Positions 11,681 through 22,238 of a stretch of 64,000 bases of DNA are shown piece by piece; the first letter of the stretch is position 1, and every line of letters starts with the position of its first letter. The stretch is taken from the NCBI GenBank assembly GCA_003254905.1, contig QANU01099453.1:809030-873029 (forward strand), given 5' to 3'. The notes under the pieces are model-generated. The model did not search any database. It had not been told where the DNA came from and worked only from the letters and a program-made list of their open reading frames with translations. Source of the stretch: Nissolia schottii (lineage: Eukaryota; Streptophyta; Magnoliopsida; Fabales; Fabaceae). A program made the translations under genes and the position numbers.

Positions 11681-13142
11681 GATGCCAACTTTGAAGGGCC
11701 ATCTCTCTTTCCAAGTGTAGGAACTAGGAACTACACAAGAAGCTCGTGAGAATTTTACTTTAGAAGATAAAAGGGAGTGCTTTCACCATTAAATTACTAA
11801 AATGAATAGTGAGACTCATCTTTACTTTAATAATCTAATGGTAAAAAAAATCATTTTATCTTCAAAAGTAAAATTCTCACTTTAGAGAATCTTTTCTCCA
11901 CGTCCAATCCTCCAAATTTTAGTAGTAATTTTTTTGTAATTTTAATTATTTTCTTTTGGGTTCAGGACCGGGCAAAGAGAGAATTCGGTGGACAGTTTAG
12001 TTTGGTAAGTTGAAATTCACAAAGACTTTAATGCAATACATATGTTGGTCCAAAATATATAGTCTTTATAGAATGATACTATCTAATATATTAGAGATTT
12101 TTCAATCTGTTGATCTTTTTTATTTATAAATCATGATCAGGTGGATGTTGCTTTTGCTCCAATGCTTGAAAGATTCCTAATAGCATTTCCGGAGGTGTAT
12201 AACCATGATCTTACATCTGGGAGACCAAAACCAGCAGCATATATTGAGGTAGGTATTTTAGAAAACTAACAAATCATGTTGTTTGATTCGAATCTCTTCT
12301 TTTGATTCAGCACTCATATTTGAATCTCCTCCTCATCATCATGTGACTATGTGCTAAGCAGTTTCTAATAATTTGATCCTAACTTATAATCTGGCATATG
12401 ACTCTCTTGAATTTCTCTTTTGCAGGCGATGGATAAGATTGATGCCTATACGCATACAAAGCTTGATCCTAAGGCGTTTCTTGAAAATTTAAAAAAGTGA
12501 ATTTGGGTGGTTAACGAGGTGCCTTGACAAAAGCTCCAACGTGAGGTTCCTAGTGCTAGGGAGAGGCGGCAAGGTGTAACACAAGGATTAGTTGAGTATT
12601 CTTAAGAGTGAATGAATTATACCTGATAGTGTAAGGGATTATGTACTTTTATAGATGAGCATGTAGAGATAAGATTGAGGTGTTTAAACACTAGCTCCTG
12701 TTATCTTAAGTTAGAGTTGTTGTGACAGCCTTAGAGGTTTCCGATGTCGTTACTATTTCTTTGTGTGATAAGCTTAACAACATATTGAGCAAACTATGTC
12801 GATAGTAAACTCAATCAACCTGGCTGATGTTGTGACGTCCTCAAGTCCAAGGGGGACCTCGTAGGTCCTTATTGGACCTTGCGAAATTGGACCTCATGGG
12901 TTTGTGTTGGATCTTGTGGAGATTGGGGCCTTCAATATAATTGGCCTTAATATCTAACCCGTAACACAATACAAATTTACTTCTTATAAATTCCTTAACA
13001 AGTGCCCTAAGCAAAACCCATAATCATATACATACATGCATTTTTTTCCACTTTTTGGTCCACAAAATACATGCATCAAAGGGTTATTGTCGTGGACACC
13101 TTTTTAATCTTCATGTATTTCTTCGTGCAGGGTCAGCAATAA
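11681..13142 (+). pseudogene. Truncated GSTL pseudogene, disrupted by a LINE
   Basis: Pieces in order: 11681..11716 (DANFEGPSLFP, the 3' part of exon 5, with its GT donor); 11966..12004, a fusion of the first codons of exon 6 (DRAKREFGG) to the last codons of exon 7 (QFSL), so ~140 coding bases are deleted in frame; 12141..12248, intact exon 8; 12426..12500, exon 9 ending AFLENLKK-stop; and a possible exon 10 relic GGTCAGCAATAA at 13131..13142 behind an AG. Exons 1-4, with the catalytic CPFA motif, were not found upstream. The C-terminal exons remain open and correctly bordered, so the loss is probably recent or the remnant is still transcribed. The duplicate probably arose in tandem with the functional gene 3 kb to the left. 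Confidence 0.85.
12501..13130. other. Insert between GSTL pseudogene exon 9 and the exon 10 relic
   Basis: About 630 bases of less AT-rich sequence with several short GGACCT-type words (12840-12920). It has no open frame of note and no recognisable element ends. It may be intron 9 plus an unidentified insertion. Confidence 0.35.
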
Positions 13143-13924
13143 TGAACACAGGAATATTAGATGGCAGCGGACATTGAAAAATATAGTGCATAAAGGGAGA
13201 TGTGTCTCTTTGCATTGTGCAATGCGTTTGTAATGCAACAATTACTATTTGTTTGTGTCACTACGTGTGTTATCTGCAGTTAGTTTGATTTCGTTAATAA
13301 TGATCAGGTAGTAGCACTAACTTTAATATCTATTGCAATATTATGAAAGAGAGAGTACCCTTTCTTTCCTTTTCAATTCATAGTTTAAAGGGTTTTACAT
13401 TATGCTGATTGATGTGTTCGGTCATGTATTTATATTCACTTATAAAGTAAGAGATACACATTGTTCTATTTTAAATGAAAATATTATGCATTCCCTACCA
13501 AAAAGATGTTTCATGATTTTCAATATTCATGCTTGCTTTCTCGACAGCAAATGCTATGTTTCTATAAAGGTTTATAGCTATACAACATAACCAGGACAGA
13601 GAACGGAGAACCATTGCCTAGACACACAGGGCACATGAATTATGAAACGAATCCAGCAATTTGCTCTATAAATAGTGAAAAAATTTTAGAGGAAAGAAAG
13701 TTGAAATAGGAGCAGGTTTTTTGTGCACATGAACAAAATTTCACATTTTTTTCCCCATCTTTTCGCAAGGATGATTCTAAACTGAACAACACCACCAAAG
13801 CAACAATTGATATTAACATCTATAAACCTATATCTTGAAGAGCGTTGAGAAGGCCAGAGTAAATAAAGGAAATTTGAAATTTTTCTCCAGAATAATCTAA
13901 TAGTCGCCGAAAAAACGCGCCATA

Positions 13925-16900
13925 TCACTGCCCGATCCTGGTTCTAGGTGGAGTACCTGGGGTAAGGCGGGAGCTTTGGACCATTTGTGTATTGGGATCA
14001 TATCTCTGTGAAGCAAGGTAGGACAAAGCTGTGACAACATCGGCAATCACTGGACGCATATTCGCTTGCTCTTGAACACACATCGCTGCAACGGCGAGCG
14101 CCTGGTATAACCCTCTCGAAGGATATTGACCTTGGAGCATTGGATCGGCCATTTGTGAAAACTTTCTTCGGTCTTTGAACAAGGGTTTAGCCTGCAGTTA
14201 AATCGGAGTAGCCCATTTCATATTTGCAACTCAAATAAGAGGCAAAGACCAAGTCAAATATATCAAAAGAGATATGCAAAGTCCAGTTAAAGACTATCTA
14301 TGAGACATGCACTGCTACCTGTGGTCATCACAGTAACAGGAATTCCTTTTTGAGAATGTAATGAGACATATATATAAAACCATTCAATTGTCTCTACCCA
14401 TTAGCCTAAGCTTTTGGCAGAGATGGTAACTTGACCTGGTATCAAAGCTACTATGACCACAAGAAGTCTAGAGTTCGATCATTGCTGAGTGCTGACCCCC
14501 ATTTAAAAAGAAAAAATTCAAGCTGTAAGTCAAAAAGAGCTCTTGCTTGAAGGGGCATGTAAGAATTTGATGAGAAATGAAGAAAATAAAGAATGTGAGA
14601 TAATAAATCGTTATAAAAGAAAGGAAAACCATAAAACAGATCTAAAACGAAGAAGAAAATAACAGCTTCAAAGGGCTCAGTTCACTTTAAAAACTTTCTC
14701 TCAAAATACTGTCAATCCTTAATTACATAATACTCTATGTCGTTACTTCTAATTAAGAAGTGAGTGGTTGAGACGTCAGAACTATTTGAATGCAAATGAT
14801 TTCTTACCATGAGCTCGCGAGAAAAAAATTCCAAGATGGCCATGCAACTAATTGCTACGTCTATTTTACCCACACTAGCTACATTTAAATTTATACCATT
14901 TATATCAAGAATGAAAGTAAGGTCATTCAACCAAGAGCAATTTAACTGGTAGAAAGTAATTCATTCAACTGGAAAGTAACTTTAGTAAGGCTTTTTCGAG
15001 TAGTTAACCATTATTATTTTTTCTCTGTTGGTTTCAAATTATTAACCAACCTTATATAGGATGAGTTAACTAAAGGAGTTTCTTACCCATGCAACAAGAT
15101 TCTGCTCTCCTGCGGATTTTGAATTGTCAATTGCTTTCCTTCCGGTAATTATTTCCAGAAGAACTACGCCAAAGCTGTAAACATCTGACTTTAGAGTCAG
15201 TTGACCAGTCATCGCATACTCTGGAGCACAATATCCATAGGTGCCCATAACTCTGGTGGAAACATGGGTGTTTTCCCCAACCGGGCCGAGTTTGGCCAAA
15301 CCAAAATCAGATAACTTTGGGTGATACCCTTCGCCAAGCAAAATGTTGGAGCACTTCAGATCTCTGTATATGACAGGAGGATTGGCCTTGTCATGCAGAT
15401 ATTCCAAGCCCTTTGCGGCCCCAGCAGCTATTTTCATTCGTGTATTCCAGTCGAGTCGTTTCTTGCCGGGAGGAATATCTACAAATCAAACATATGCAAC
15501 CAAGATCAATTAGACAATAATACAAATTTATACAAAGAAAAAAAAAAAATCATCGTAGTTGAAATACAAATACCATGCAAGTGGTCTTCAAGGGATCCTA
15601 ACGGCATATATTCATAAACTAGAAGCCTTTGATCTCCATCAGCACAATAACCAATTAGGTTGACAAGATTAGGATGGTGAAGTAGACTTAACATCAATAC
15701 TTCAACAAGGAATTCTCTATTCCCTTGCAGCCCATTTCGGTCAAGTTGCTTAATTGCAACAACCTATATTCAACATTAGAAAGGAAGAAACACGTCGGAA
15801 ATGCAACCAACACAAGTTTTATGCCCAGTTTGATGTTGGCAAAACCAAAACTATTATTCTAGCTGTTAGAAGAGAGCAACGTAGAGTTCGGGAAATGATG
15901 AATAATATAGAAAAAAGAAAGAATCACTTCATTCATTGCCATGCAACTTATTCCTATTTTTCGCAAACAAATAAATTGCAAGAAAATAGACCCACCTGAT
16001 TAATACTTTCCAAACGCCCTTTGTATACTCTACCAAAACCTCCCTCTCCCAAAAGACATTCTGCTCTAAAATTTCTAGTTGCAGTCGCCAGCTCACGGAA
16101 CGAGAAAGTCTGTGCTGCAATGTGATCAGAGTTTCCATTTTTAGATGCATCTTTGGAGTTTGTGGATGAGCTCCTCTTCAACTGGCCTGTAGTAAAAAAT
16201 GAACAGCGATTTACAATGTGGAGAAGCATAATTTAGATTTGACTTCTAAGACCAACTAATGCCAACTCAATTTCTTCGAATCATGAAAGTTCTACATGGC
16301 GTGTTACATTTTCCGAGTTCCCAGATCAAACAACCACGAAATGGTGAACTGATTCCGCACACATGATGCATTGTTTCATAATTATTACCTATAGTACTAA
16401 GTGATGCTTGGTATATACTTTGCAACAGAGGAACAAGTTTCATATAGAAGAAAACTGACAAGATAATTTCAGGTGACTATTTTTTATTTATATTGTAAGT
16501 TGTAACTTAGAGAATCGGCTCAATGCTCCTAACACACAATATGACACCTCAAAAATGGCACAAAACATACTATAAAAAATGCTATCCCACACAAATCCTT
16601 CAAATCCAACACCACATGAAATGAAGCATCAAAAGATTTTTCTAAGCAAGTACAAGTAAATATAGCAAATTGATACATTATTTATACTTATGGAGATTCC
16701 AATCCCCTTCTCCCCCAAAACCCATAAAGTTAGCAGTCATTAATTACATCAAATTCCATCCATCTTTACCCAGGGAAGTTCACACATCCTGAACACCAAA
16801 TCAGGGTATAATACCAAAAATACATTTAAAAAAAAAAACACATGGCTCAATTTCAATTTTTTTTGCAAGAAACCCCATTCAAAGCAAGAGACAGATTAGT

Positions 16901-17121
16901 TTTTTTTTTTTTTTTTTAAAAAAACCTTCATTTAAGTGAAAGCACAAATGTAACAAAAAGGGTCTCACGATCATATAAGAAAAAAATGAAAATTTTTGAG
17001 TACCTGGGGTGGGTTTGATCTGATCAACAAGGTTGTCCTGCACTTGAATCTTCTTCTTCTCAACCTCCTTCTTCTTCTTCTTCGTTCCTGAAGAAGTTCC
17101 AGAACATGGAATCCAACCCAT
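13925..17121 (-). CDS. PBL7: Receptor-like cytoplasmic kinase, PBL7/CDL1 type (RLCK VII), 5 exons
   Basis: Model: complement(join(13925..14191,15087..15478,15574..15763,15996..16186,17004..17121)), 385 aa. The N-terminus MGWIPC offers Gly2 for N-myristoylation and Cys6 for palmitoylation, as in plasma-membrane-anchored PBS1-like kinases. A Lys-rich stretch (13-24) follows. The kinase domain shows the P-loop GEGGFG (86-91), catalytic Lys108 in [13 protein letters not shown] with Asp206, DFG (224-226), and an activation loop with [20 protein letters not shown]. The C-terminal tail is short and Thr/Pro/Arg-rich. PBL7 and relatives relay brassinosteroid (BSU1) or immune receptor signals. Intron 1 (817 bases) and intron 4 (895 bases) are large, and intron 4 carries a repeat remnant. 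A second copy lies at 22.2-24.2 kb in the same orientation. Confidence 0.95.
14395..14580. repeat. Retroelement-like remnant with a tRNA-Met primer-site-like word, in PBL7 intron 4
   Basis: The stretch contains GGTATCAAAGCT (compare TGGTATCAGAGC, the usual initiator-tRNA primer binding site), then GAGTTCGATC, then a tail with AAGCTGTAAGTCAAAAAGAGC. This layout matches short LTR/TRIM-like repeats common in legumes. No LTR pair was seen. Confidence 0.35.
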
Positions 17122-17308
17122 GTTTCTTTTCCCCTCTATTCCCTCTTTTCCTTTTCACCACTGCACAGTGATCAGGAACAACCAACCAACCAACCAATCA
17201 ATCAAAACACACTCTACAAAATTTTGTCACAGCTTTAGGAAAGAAGAAGAAAAAGAATGCCCGGCCCGGCCCGAATACATAGCTGCAGTATAGAAAAACA
17301 AAAGGACC

Positions 17309-17311
<3 letters not shown>

Positions 17312-17343
<32 letters not shown>
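17312..17343 (+). repeat. (CT)16 microsatellite upstream of PBL7 copy A
   Basis: This perfect CT tract begins 190 bases before the ATG. On the transcribed strand it is a GA repeat in the promoter or 5' UTR, a position where GAGA-type tracts can act as regulatory elements. Confidence 0.9.
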
Positions 17344-17346
<3 letters not shown>

Positions 17347-18408
17347 ACTTTTATCATGTGTGTGTGCGCGTTGTGTTTTGTGTTTTTTTATTTTTCTTTT
17401 TTTTCATTTTCTTTTTGGGTATTTTCATTCGAGCACATAAATTTCGTCACTGGTTATTTTATTTTTTTTCTTTCATTTTTGGTCGGAAAAATCGCATGAT
17501 TGTCTGAAATGCGCTTCACTGAATTCACCCTCCTAAACCAACTTCAAACTAAATCTCATATCTCTTATTATAAAAGAGTCGTGTTGTTTTTATTTAACTG
17601 TGTGAGAGATGTCGTACTTTTGTATGCATATTTATTATTAAATTTAAATGAAATTTTAATGAGTATATGCATGTTAGTACAATGTATTATATATAAATAA
17701 GTATAAATAACATTTTTTTCTTTAAGACTAAGCATACAATAATGTCTTTGAAATTAATTTAATTTTTATCATTATATATCAGTATAAGATTAGTCGAGTA
17801 ATTAACAAGTTTGCCCCATTTTTAAAGGATATTATTAGATTTGAGATTTAATGAAGACAAAATCTATGTTTGAAGGGATAACTTAGTATCCCAAGCTACA
17901 TTCCACATAGATGACATTCAACCGTCAGAGTCTGAGAGACCACATTCAATGATGAAATGTGTGTCAGCCTAGTGAATGTGTTTGTTTCAACTTATTTGCC
18001 AAATCAATTTTTTTATTTAAATAATCAATTTTATATATTTACATAAATTTTTAATAATAATCTAAATATTAAAAAAACATGTTTTTAGCTCTTTGATCTT
18101 TATATCAAATGTTATTTTTTAATTTCTGTTTTTAAAAGTTAAAATAAACGCACCTACTGTCTTACATAAATAAATATAAATATCATATTTCATTATAAAA
18201 TAAAGATATTTTCCTTTATTTTTCCTCCTTACGGCTAGGCAAACAATTATGCGTTTGAAATTAATTTAATTTCTGTCATTACATGTCATGGTAGCCACTA
18301 GCCGCAAGTATGTGCTGCTGCTAGCTATCTATATACTATATAGGAATCTATGAAATAAGATGCCTTGGGCATTTATTACAACAAGCCCTATGTTTCGCTT
18401 TAGATTTA
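17344..18408. other. Intergenic spacer
   Basis: AT-rich. Two blocks (about 17700-17790 and 18170-18290) resemble each other in the order of words such as TTTGAAATTAATTTAATTT plus TCATTA, suggesting a duplicated short repeat. No gene was seen. Confidence 0.5.
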
Positions 18409-18814
18409 ATTAAGTTTTTAGTCTCTGTAATATTAAAAAGTTTGTGTTTAGTTTCTCTATAAAATTTTATTTCCTGTAAAAAAAATTTATTCGTTTTTAG
18501 TCCCTACCGTCAATTTAGGTTGGACAGCACTGACGTAACCGTTAACTTCGCCACGTGGCATGACATGCCACATGACGTGTCACATGGCATAATCCAAAAT
18601 TTCAAGGGTTAAATAAGTTTTTAGTCCCTGTAATATCAAAAGTTTTGTGTTTGGTCCCTCTAAATTTTTTGTTTAGATTGAATCCCTGTAAAAAAAAATT
18701 GTTCGTTTTTAGTCCCTGTAAAATATTTTTGTTCATTTTTAATTTCTGCCGTCAGTTTGTGTTGGACGGCGCTGACATAACCATTAACTTCGCCACGTGG
18801 CGTGTCAGTACATC

Positions 18815-19400
18815 CTGAAGCCGCCCTCTCTCAACCACTACATCCAAACAGGATGATTCTTCAAATCACACTCTCTCCCCTCCCACACTTTCATCCCTCG
18901 CCTCAAAAACTCCCTCTCCCGCACCCTCTTCGTCTTCCCCCCGCTCGTCGGCCGCTTCAACACCTGCAACGATGTCGGCATCGACTTCATACATGCCACC
19001 GCCAGTGAACTGTTCGTCGCTCATATATTCTTCTGCAAACTCTTCCTCTTAGACGGAAACCTTAGCTACAACGGGCATTTATCACCAGTCACGATCGTCC
19101 AAGTCACCGATTTTTCCGATGGCGTCTTCATTGGTGCCGCCATCAGCGGGATTGTCACTGATGGAACCTCCTTCTATCACTTCTTTAACACCTTCGTTGA
19201 ACTCTCTAGTGGAGCTGCCACACCCCTAAAGGCTCCCTGACTTCAGCCGCTAGTCCATCCTGATCTCCGACGCGTTCTCCAGCTGCCATACAACGACATT
19301 AAGGACGGCTTCGATGCCGACGAATCGTTGCGCGAGAGGATATTCAGTTTCAACCGCGAAGCCATTCGTAGGTTGAAAGCAACAACGAACATCGAGTTGA
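18815..19400 (+). pseudogene. Captured BAHD (HXXXD-type) acyltransferase fragment
   Basis: From 18902 the frame reads LKNSLSRTLFVFPPLVGRF, later VTDFSDGVFIGAAISG, then TDGTSFYHFFNTF, which are hallmarks of the N-terminal half of BAHD acyltransferases. The catalytic HHxxxDG site is altered to SGIVTDG (His lost). TGA interrupts after ATPLKAP (about 19240), and the frame then shifts before ADESLRERIFSF and NREAIRRLKATTN (to about 19398). The very N-terminal coding part (about 18815-18900, KPP…HYIQTG) is also frameshifted. A second, inverted piece of the same coding region (KSPSLPSYAFIPHLKDSLSR) lies in the right arm at 19547-19640. No C-terminal DFGWG half is present, so it is not functional. 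Confidence 0.8.
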
Positions 19401-19547
19401 TGAGGAACAAACCATACGACAGCGAAAAAGTTGAGATCTTGTCGTTTCAGTCCCTAAGTGGAGAGAGGGTGGGTGGCTGGGAAAGGGAAGAGAAGAGAGG
19501 GAGAGGGGGGGGTGGGGTGGGGTGGGGTGGGGAAGAGAAGATGGGTT

Positions 19548-19640
19548 GGGAGAAGACGAAGATGGTGCGGGAGAGGGAGTCTTTGAGGTGAGGGATGAAA
19601 GCGTAGGAGGGGAGAGAGGGCGATTTGAAGAGGCATCCCA
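19548..19640 (-). pseudogene. Inverted second copy of the BAHD N-terminal fragment
   Basis: Read on the minus strand, this gives HLKDSLSRTIFVF, matching HLKNSLSRTLFVF-type sequence in the left arm at 18880-18940. The captured coding segment therefore extends into the inverted repeat, showing that the TIR grew by copying host sequence. The copy ends in a pyrimidine-rich run near 19510-19545. Confidence 0.65.
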
Positions 19641-20025
19641 TTTAAATGTAGTGGTCGAGAGAGGGCGGCTTTGGGATGTGGTGGCACGCCACGTGGTAAA
19701 GTTAATGACCACGTCAGCGCCGTCCAACCCAAACTAACGACAGAGACTAAAGATGAACAAATTTTTTTTACAGGGACTCAATCTAAACGAAAAATTTTAG
19801 AGGGGCCAAACACAAAATTTTTGATATTATAAGGACTATAAACTTATTTAACCCTTAAAATTTTGGGTTATGCCACGTGGCATGACCACATCAGCGCTGT
19901 CCAACTCAAACTAACGACAGAGACTAAAAATGAGCAAATTTTTTTTACAGGAACTAAAAATTTTAAAGAGGGATCAAACACAAACTTTTTATTATTACAT
20001 GGATTAAAAACTTATTTAAACATTT

Positions 20026-20062
20026 ATTATTAAGAAGGGAAAAAAAGGTGAATTTCATTTAT

Positions 20063-20097
<35 letters not shown>

Positions 20098-21561
20098 GTA
20101 TGTGTATAGCACCACAGTGTAACTCAATGATCAGATTTTTGGCCGCCACCATAGTTCAAGTTTTGGCAAAAGGACGGATCAAGTACTAACCAGCTGTAGA
20201 ACTTAAGGACATTCCTGTCATTATTTCAATATGGGTCTCATGACACCATCTAAGGAGTACTTCTCTTTCTATTTTTATATATATTTTTATTTTATTTTGG
20301 GCAAATGACATTTAAGCATCTTTAAAGTTTGAGAAAATAGCAAATAAGCTCAATGTTTGAACAATATAGCATCAGCTCCAATGAATGTTCAGCAATTAAC
20401 GTCATCTTAATTTTGAAACATTTTTTTAGGGTTTGGAATATTTCTTTTAAATCATGTGTAATTGTTAAATAGGATTTTTTTTTAACAAAAACGTTATTTG
20501 AATATATAGTTTTAAAAGTACTCACTTTTAAAAGTAAATGACCAAAATAAATACTTTTAAAAGTACTAGTTCAAAGCAATTAATTAAGTATAACTATGAG
20601 AATAGAAAAGAGTTTTAAATTAAATTTTATGCATATAGTTCAAATGAAATATAAAATGGGACTTCAATTATATAAATTTTTTACTTATGAATTGGACCAA
20701 ACTTTTAATAGCACCCAATCAAAATATATACTTTATTTAGTGGTCATAAAAAAATTAATCATCAAACAAGAGTATCATCTATGTTTTTGCGTTTTACTTT
20801 TAATTACAATGCCCTATCGCTTTTTAGTGAACTCTCACTTTTCATAATCTTAGATGAAATATCTCACTTTATTTTTTAAAATGAGAAATCTGACTTTATA
20901 AAATCTAATTTCGTATAATATAGTCCCTAATGCCTATTTCAAAATTTTTTTTTTCTATTTAACGATTACATGTACGTAGGTTAAAAGGAATATTCTTTCT
21001 TAACTAAAACATAATAATAGTTGCTTGTCAATTAATTACTTAAAGATTAGAGTTATTTATTATTTCCTCAAACTTTAAGGGGTAAATGCTATTTGCCCCC
21101 ATATATATATATATATATATTTAGGCTTCACTTTTATAAAAGTGAGATGCACATTTTTCTATTTAAAATGAAAGTATTAGGCATTCCCTATACCAAAATG
21201 ATATATCATGATAAATTATGTGAAGTAAAATAGCAATTTGTTCAATGTTCACGACTAGATAAAAGATGCATTTAGATCGACTTAAAAAAAATCTTCTTTT
21301 TAAATATTCTAAAAATACAAATTTAAAAAGGCATTTAAAGAAAGAAAATTAAAATAACACGTTTTTAAAAGTTAGTAATACCTAATAACTTCTAAAACAA
21401 ATGATTTTTTAATAAAATTAGCTTACAAATACAAAAAAAAAAACTCTCTTTTTAAAAAATTAGAAAAAAATTACACTAAAATACTTTTAGCAAAAAACGT
21501 ACATTTTTTTCGTAAGCTTATCCAAAGACACTCAAAATCTCAAAGAAGATGAAATATGAAG
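20026..21561. other. Intergenic spacer with AT and GTAT microsatellites
   Basis: It holds an (AT)n/(GTAT)n tract at 20064-20106 and another (AT)n at 21103-21120. Open frames (20322-20525 -, 20596-20847 +) are low-complexity AT sequence with no motif. The stretch after about 21125 resembles 13440-13520, the 3' flank of PBL7 copy A. Confidence 0.5.
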
Positions 21562-21709
21562 TCATATTATCGTAACGACTCAACTTAATAACTTTTAGAC
21601 AATCACACTTACAAATAAGATTCATGGTATACTATCCTAGAGTGAATCCCACACATTTGTGAGTGAGATTATCTAAAAATAGTTAAATTAAGTTGTTATA
21701 ATATCATTT
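21562..21709. mobile_element. Short MITE (foldback, ~148 bp)
   Basis: The left half (CATATTATCGTAACGACTCA…AACTTTTAGACAATCACACT) and the reverse complement of the right half (…ATAACAACTTAATTTAACTA…TTTAGATAATCTCACT) align over about 55 bases, so nearly the whole element is one hairpin. It sits in the 3' flank of PBL7 copy B and is absent from the matching flank of copy A. Confidence 0.6.
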
Positions 21710-21899
21710 CTTAAATATGATGTACACATACTTTCTTAATTAAAAAAGGCTCTATTTCTATAAGTAGTTCTTTCATCTTCTTTAGAGTAAATATTTTATT
21801 CTTCATGTAACATTTGCGTCATTGATATTTATTGAAAAAAGAGAAAGCAACTAAGAGAAAGAAAGAAACAAAATTAACAGTGAGAGATGTTATTATTTG

Positions 21900-22100
21900 A
21901 CTTACTCATGTAGTAGAAAAGAACTTTTCATGTTTCTATAGAGCTTTATACATAATCAGGATAGAAAGAAATAGAAGCAAGGACTTCTACGGAACTTGTG
22001 CAGGACCATTGCCTAGACACAGAGGGCATTTGAATTATGAATCCAGCAATTTGCTCTCAAATAAAAATTGAGAGGAAATGCCATCTTATTGTTTTTGTGC
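21900..22100. repeat. Duplicated 3' flank shared by the two PBL7 copies
   Basis: Words here (CCATTGCCTAGACACA, GGGCA, TGAATTATGAA, ATCCAGCAATTTGCTCT) recur in the same order at about 13600-13670, downstream of copy A. The tandem duplication therefore extended beyond the coding exons into the 3' flank. Confidence 0.75.
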
Positions 22101-22238
22101 ACCAAAACAAAATTTCACATGGTTTTATTTGTTTTTTGCAACAATGATTAACTGAAGAACACCACCAAAGCTATAAGTAAAATTAACATCTATAAAACTA
22201 TATGCCATCAAATAAGACCTTTGAAAATTGTTCTCATA

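Larger units (their letters stand above)
18409..20025. mobile_element. Pack-MULE-like element: nested long inverted repeats around a captured gene fragment
   Basis: The outer arms 18409-18590 and 19861-20025 are inverted copies, as are the inner arms 18606-18935 and 19548-19856. All share the words AAGTTTTTAGTCCCTGTAA, TTTGTGTTTGGTCCCT, GTTGGACGGCGCTGAC and CACGTGGC. Long TIRs of this type, with little between them except a captured host gene piece, are typical of Mutator-like Pack-MULEs. The centre (about 18936-19547) is a broken acyltransferase. No transposase was seen, so the element is non-autonomous. Target-site duplications were not identified with confidence. The arms could pair as a hairpin of several hundred bases if transcribed. 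Confidence 0.7.

Noticed and set aside
19350..19737. Several overlapping open frames on both strands, Pro/Ser-rich or Gly/Glu-rich
   Set aside because: They are readings of a purine/pyrimidine-biased tract (GGGGTGGGGTGGGG) in the Pack-MULE right arm; only the short BAHD-like piece is meaningful.
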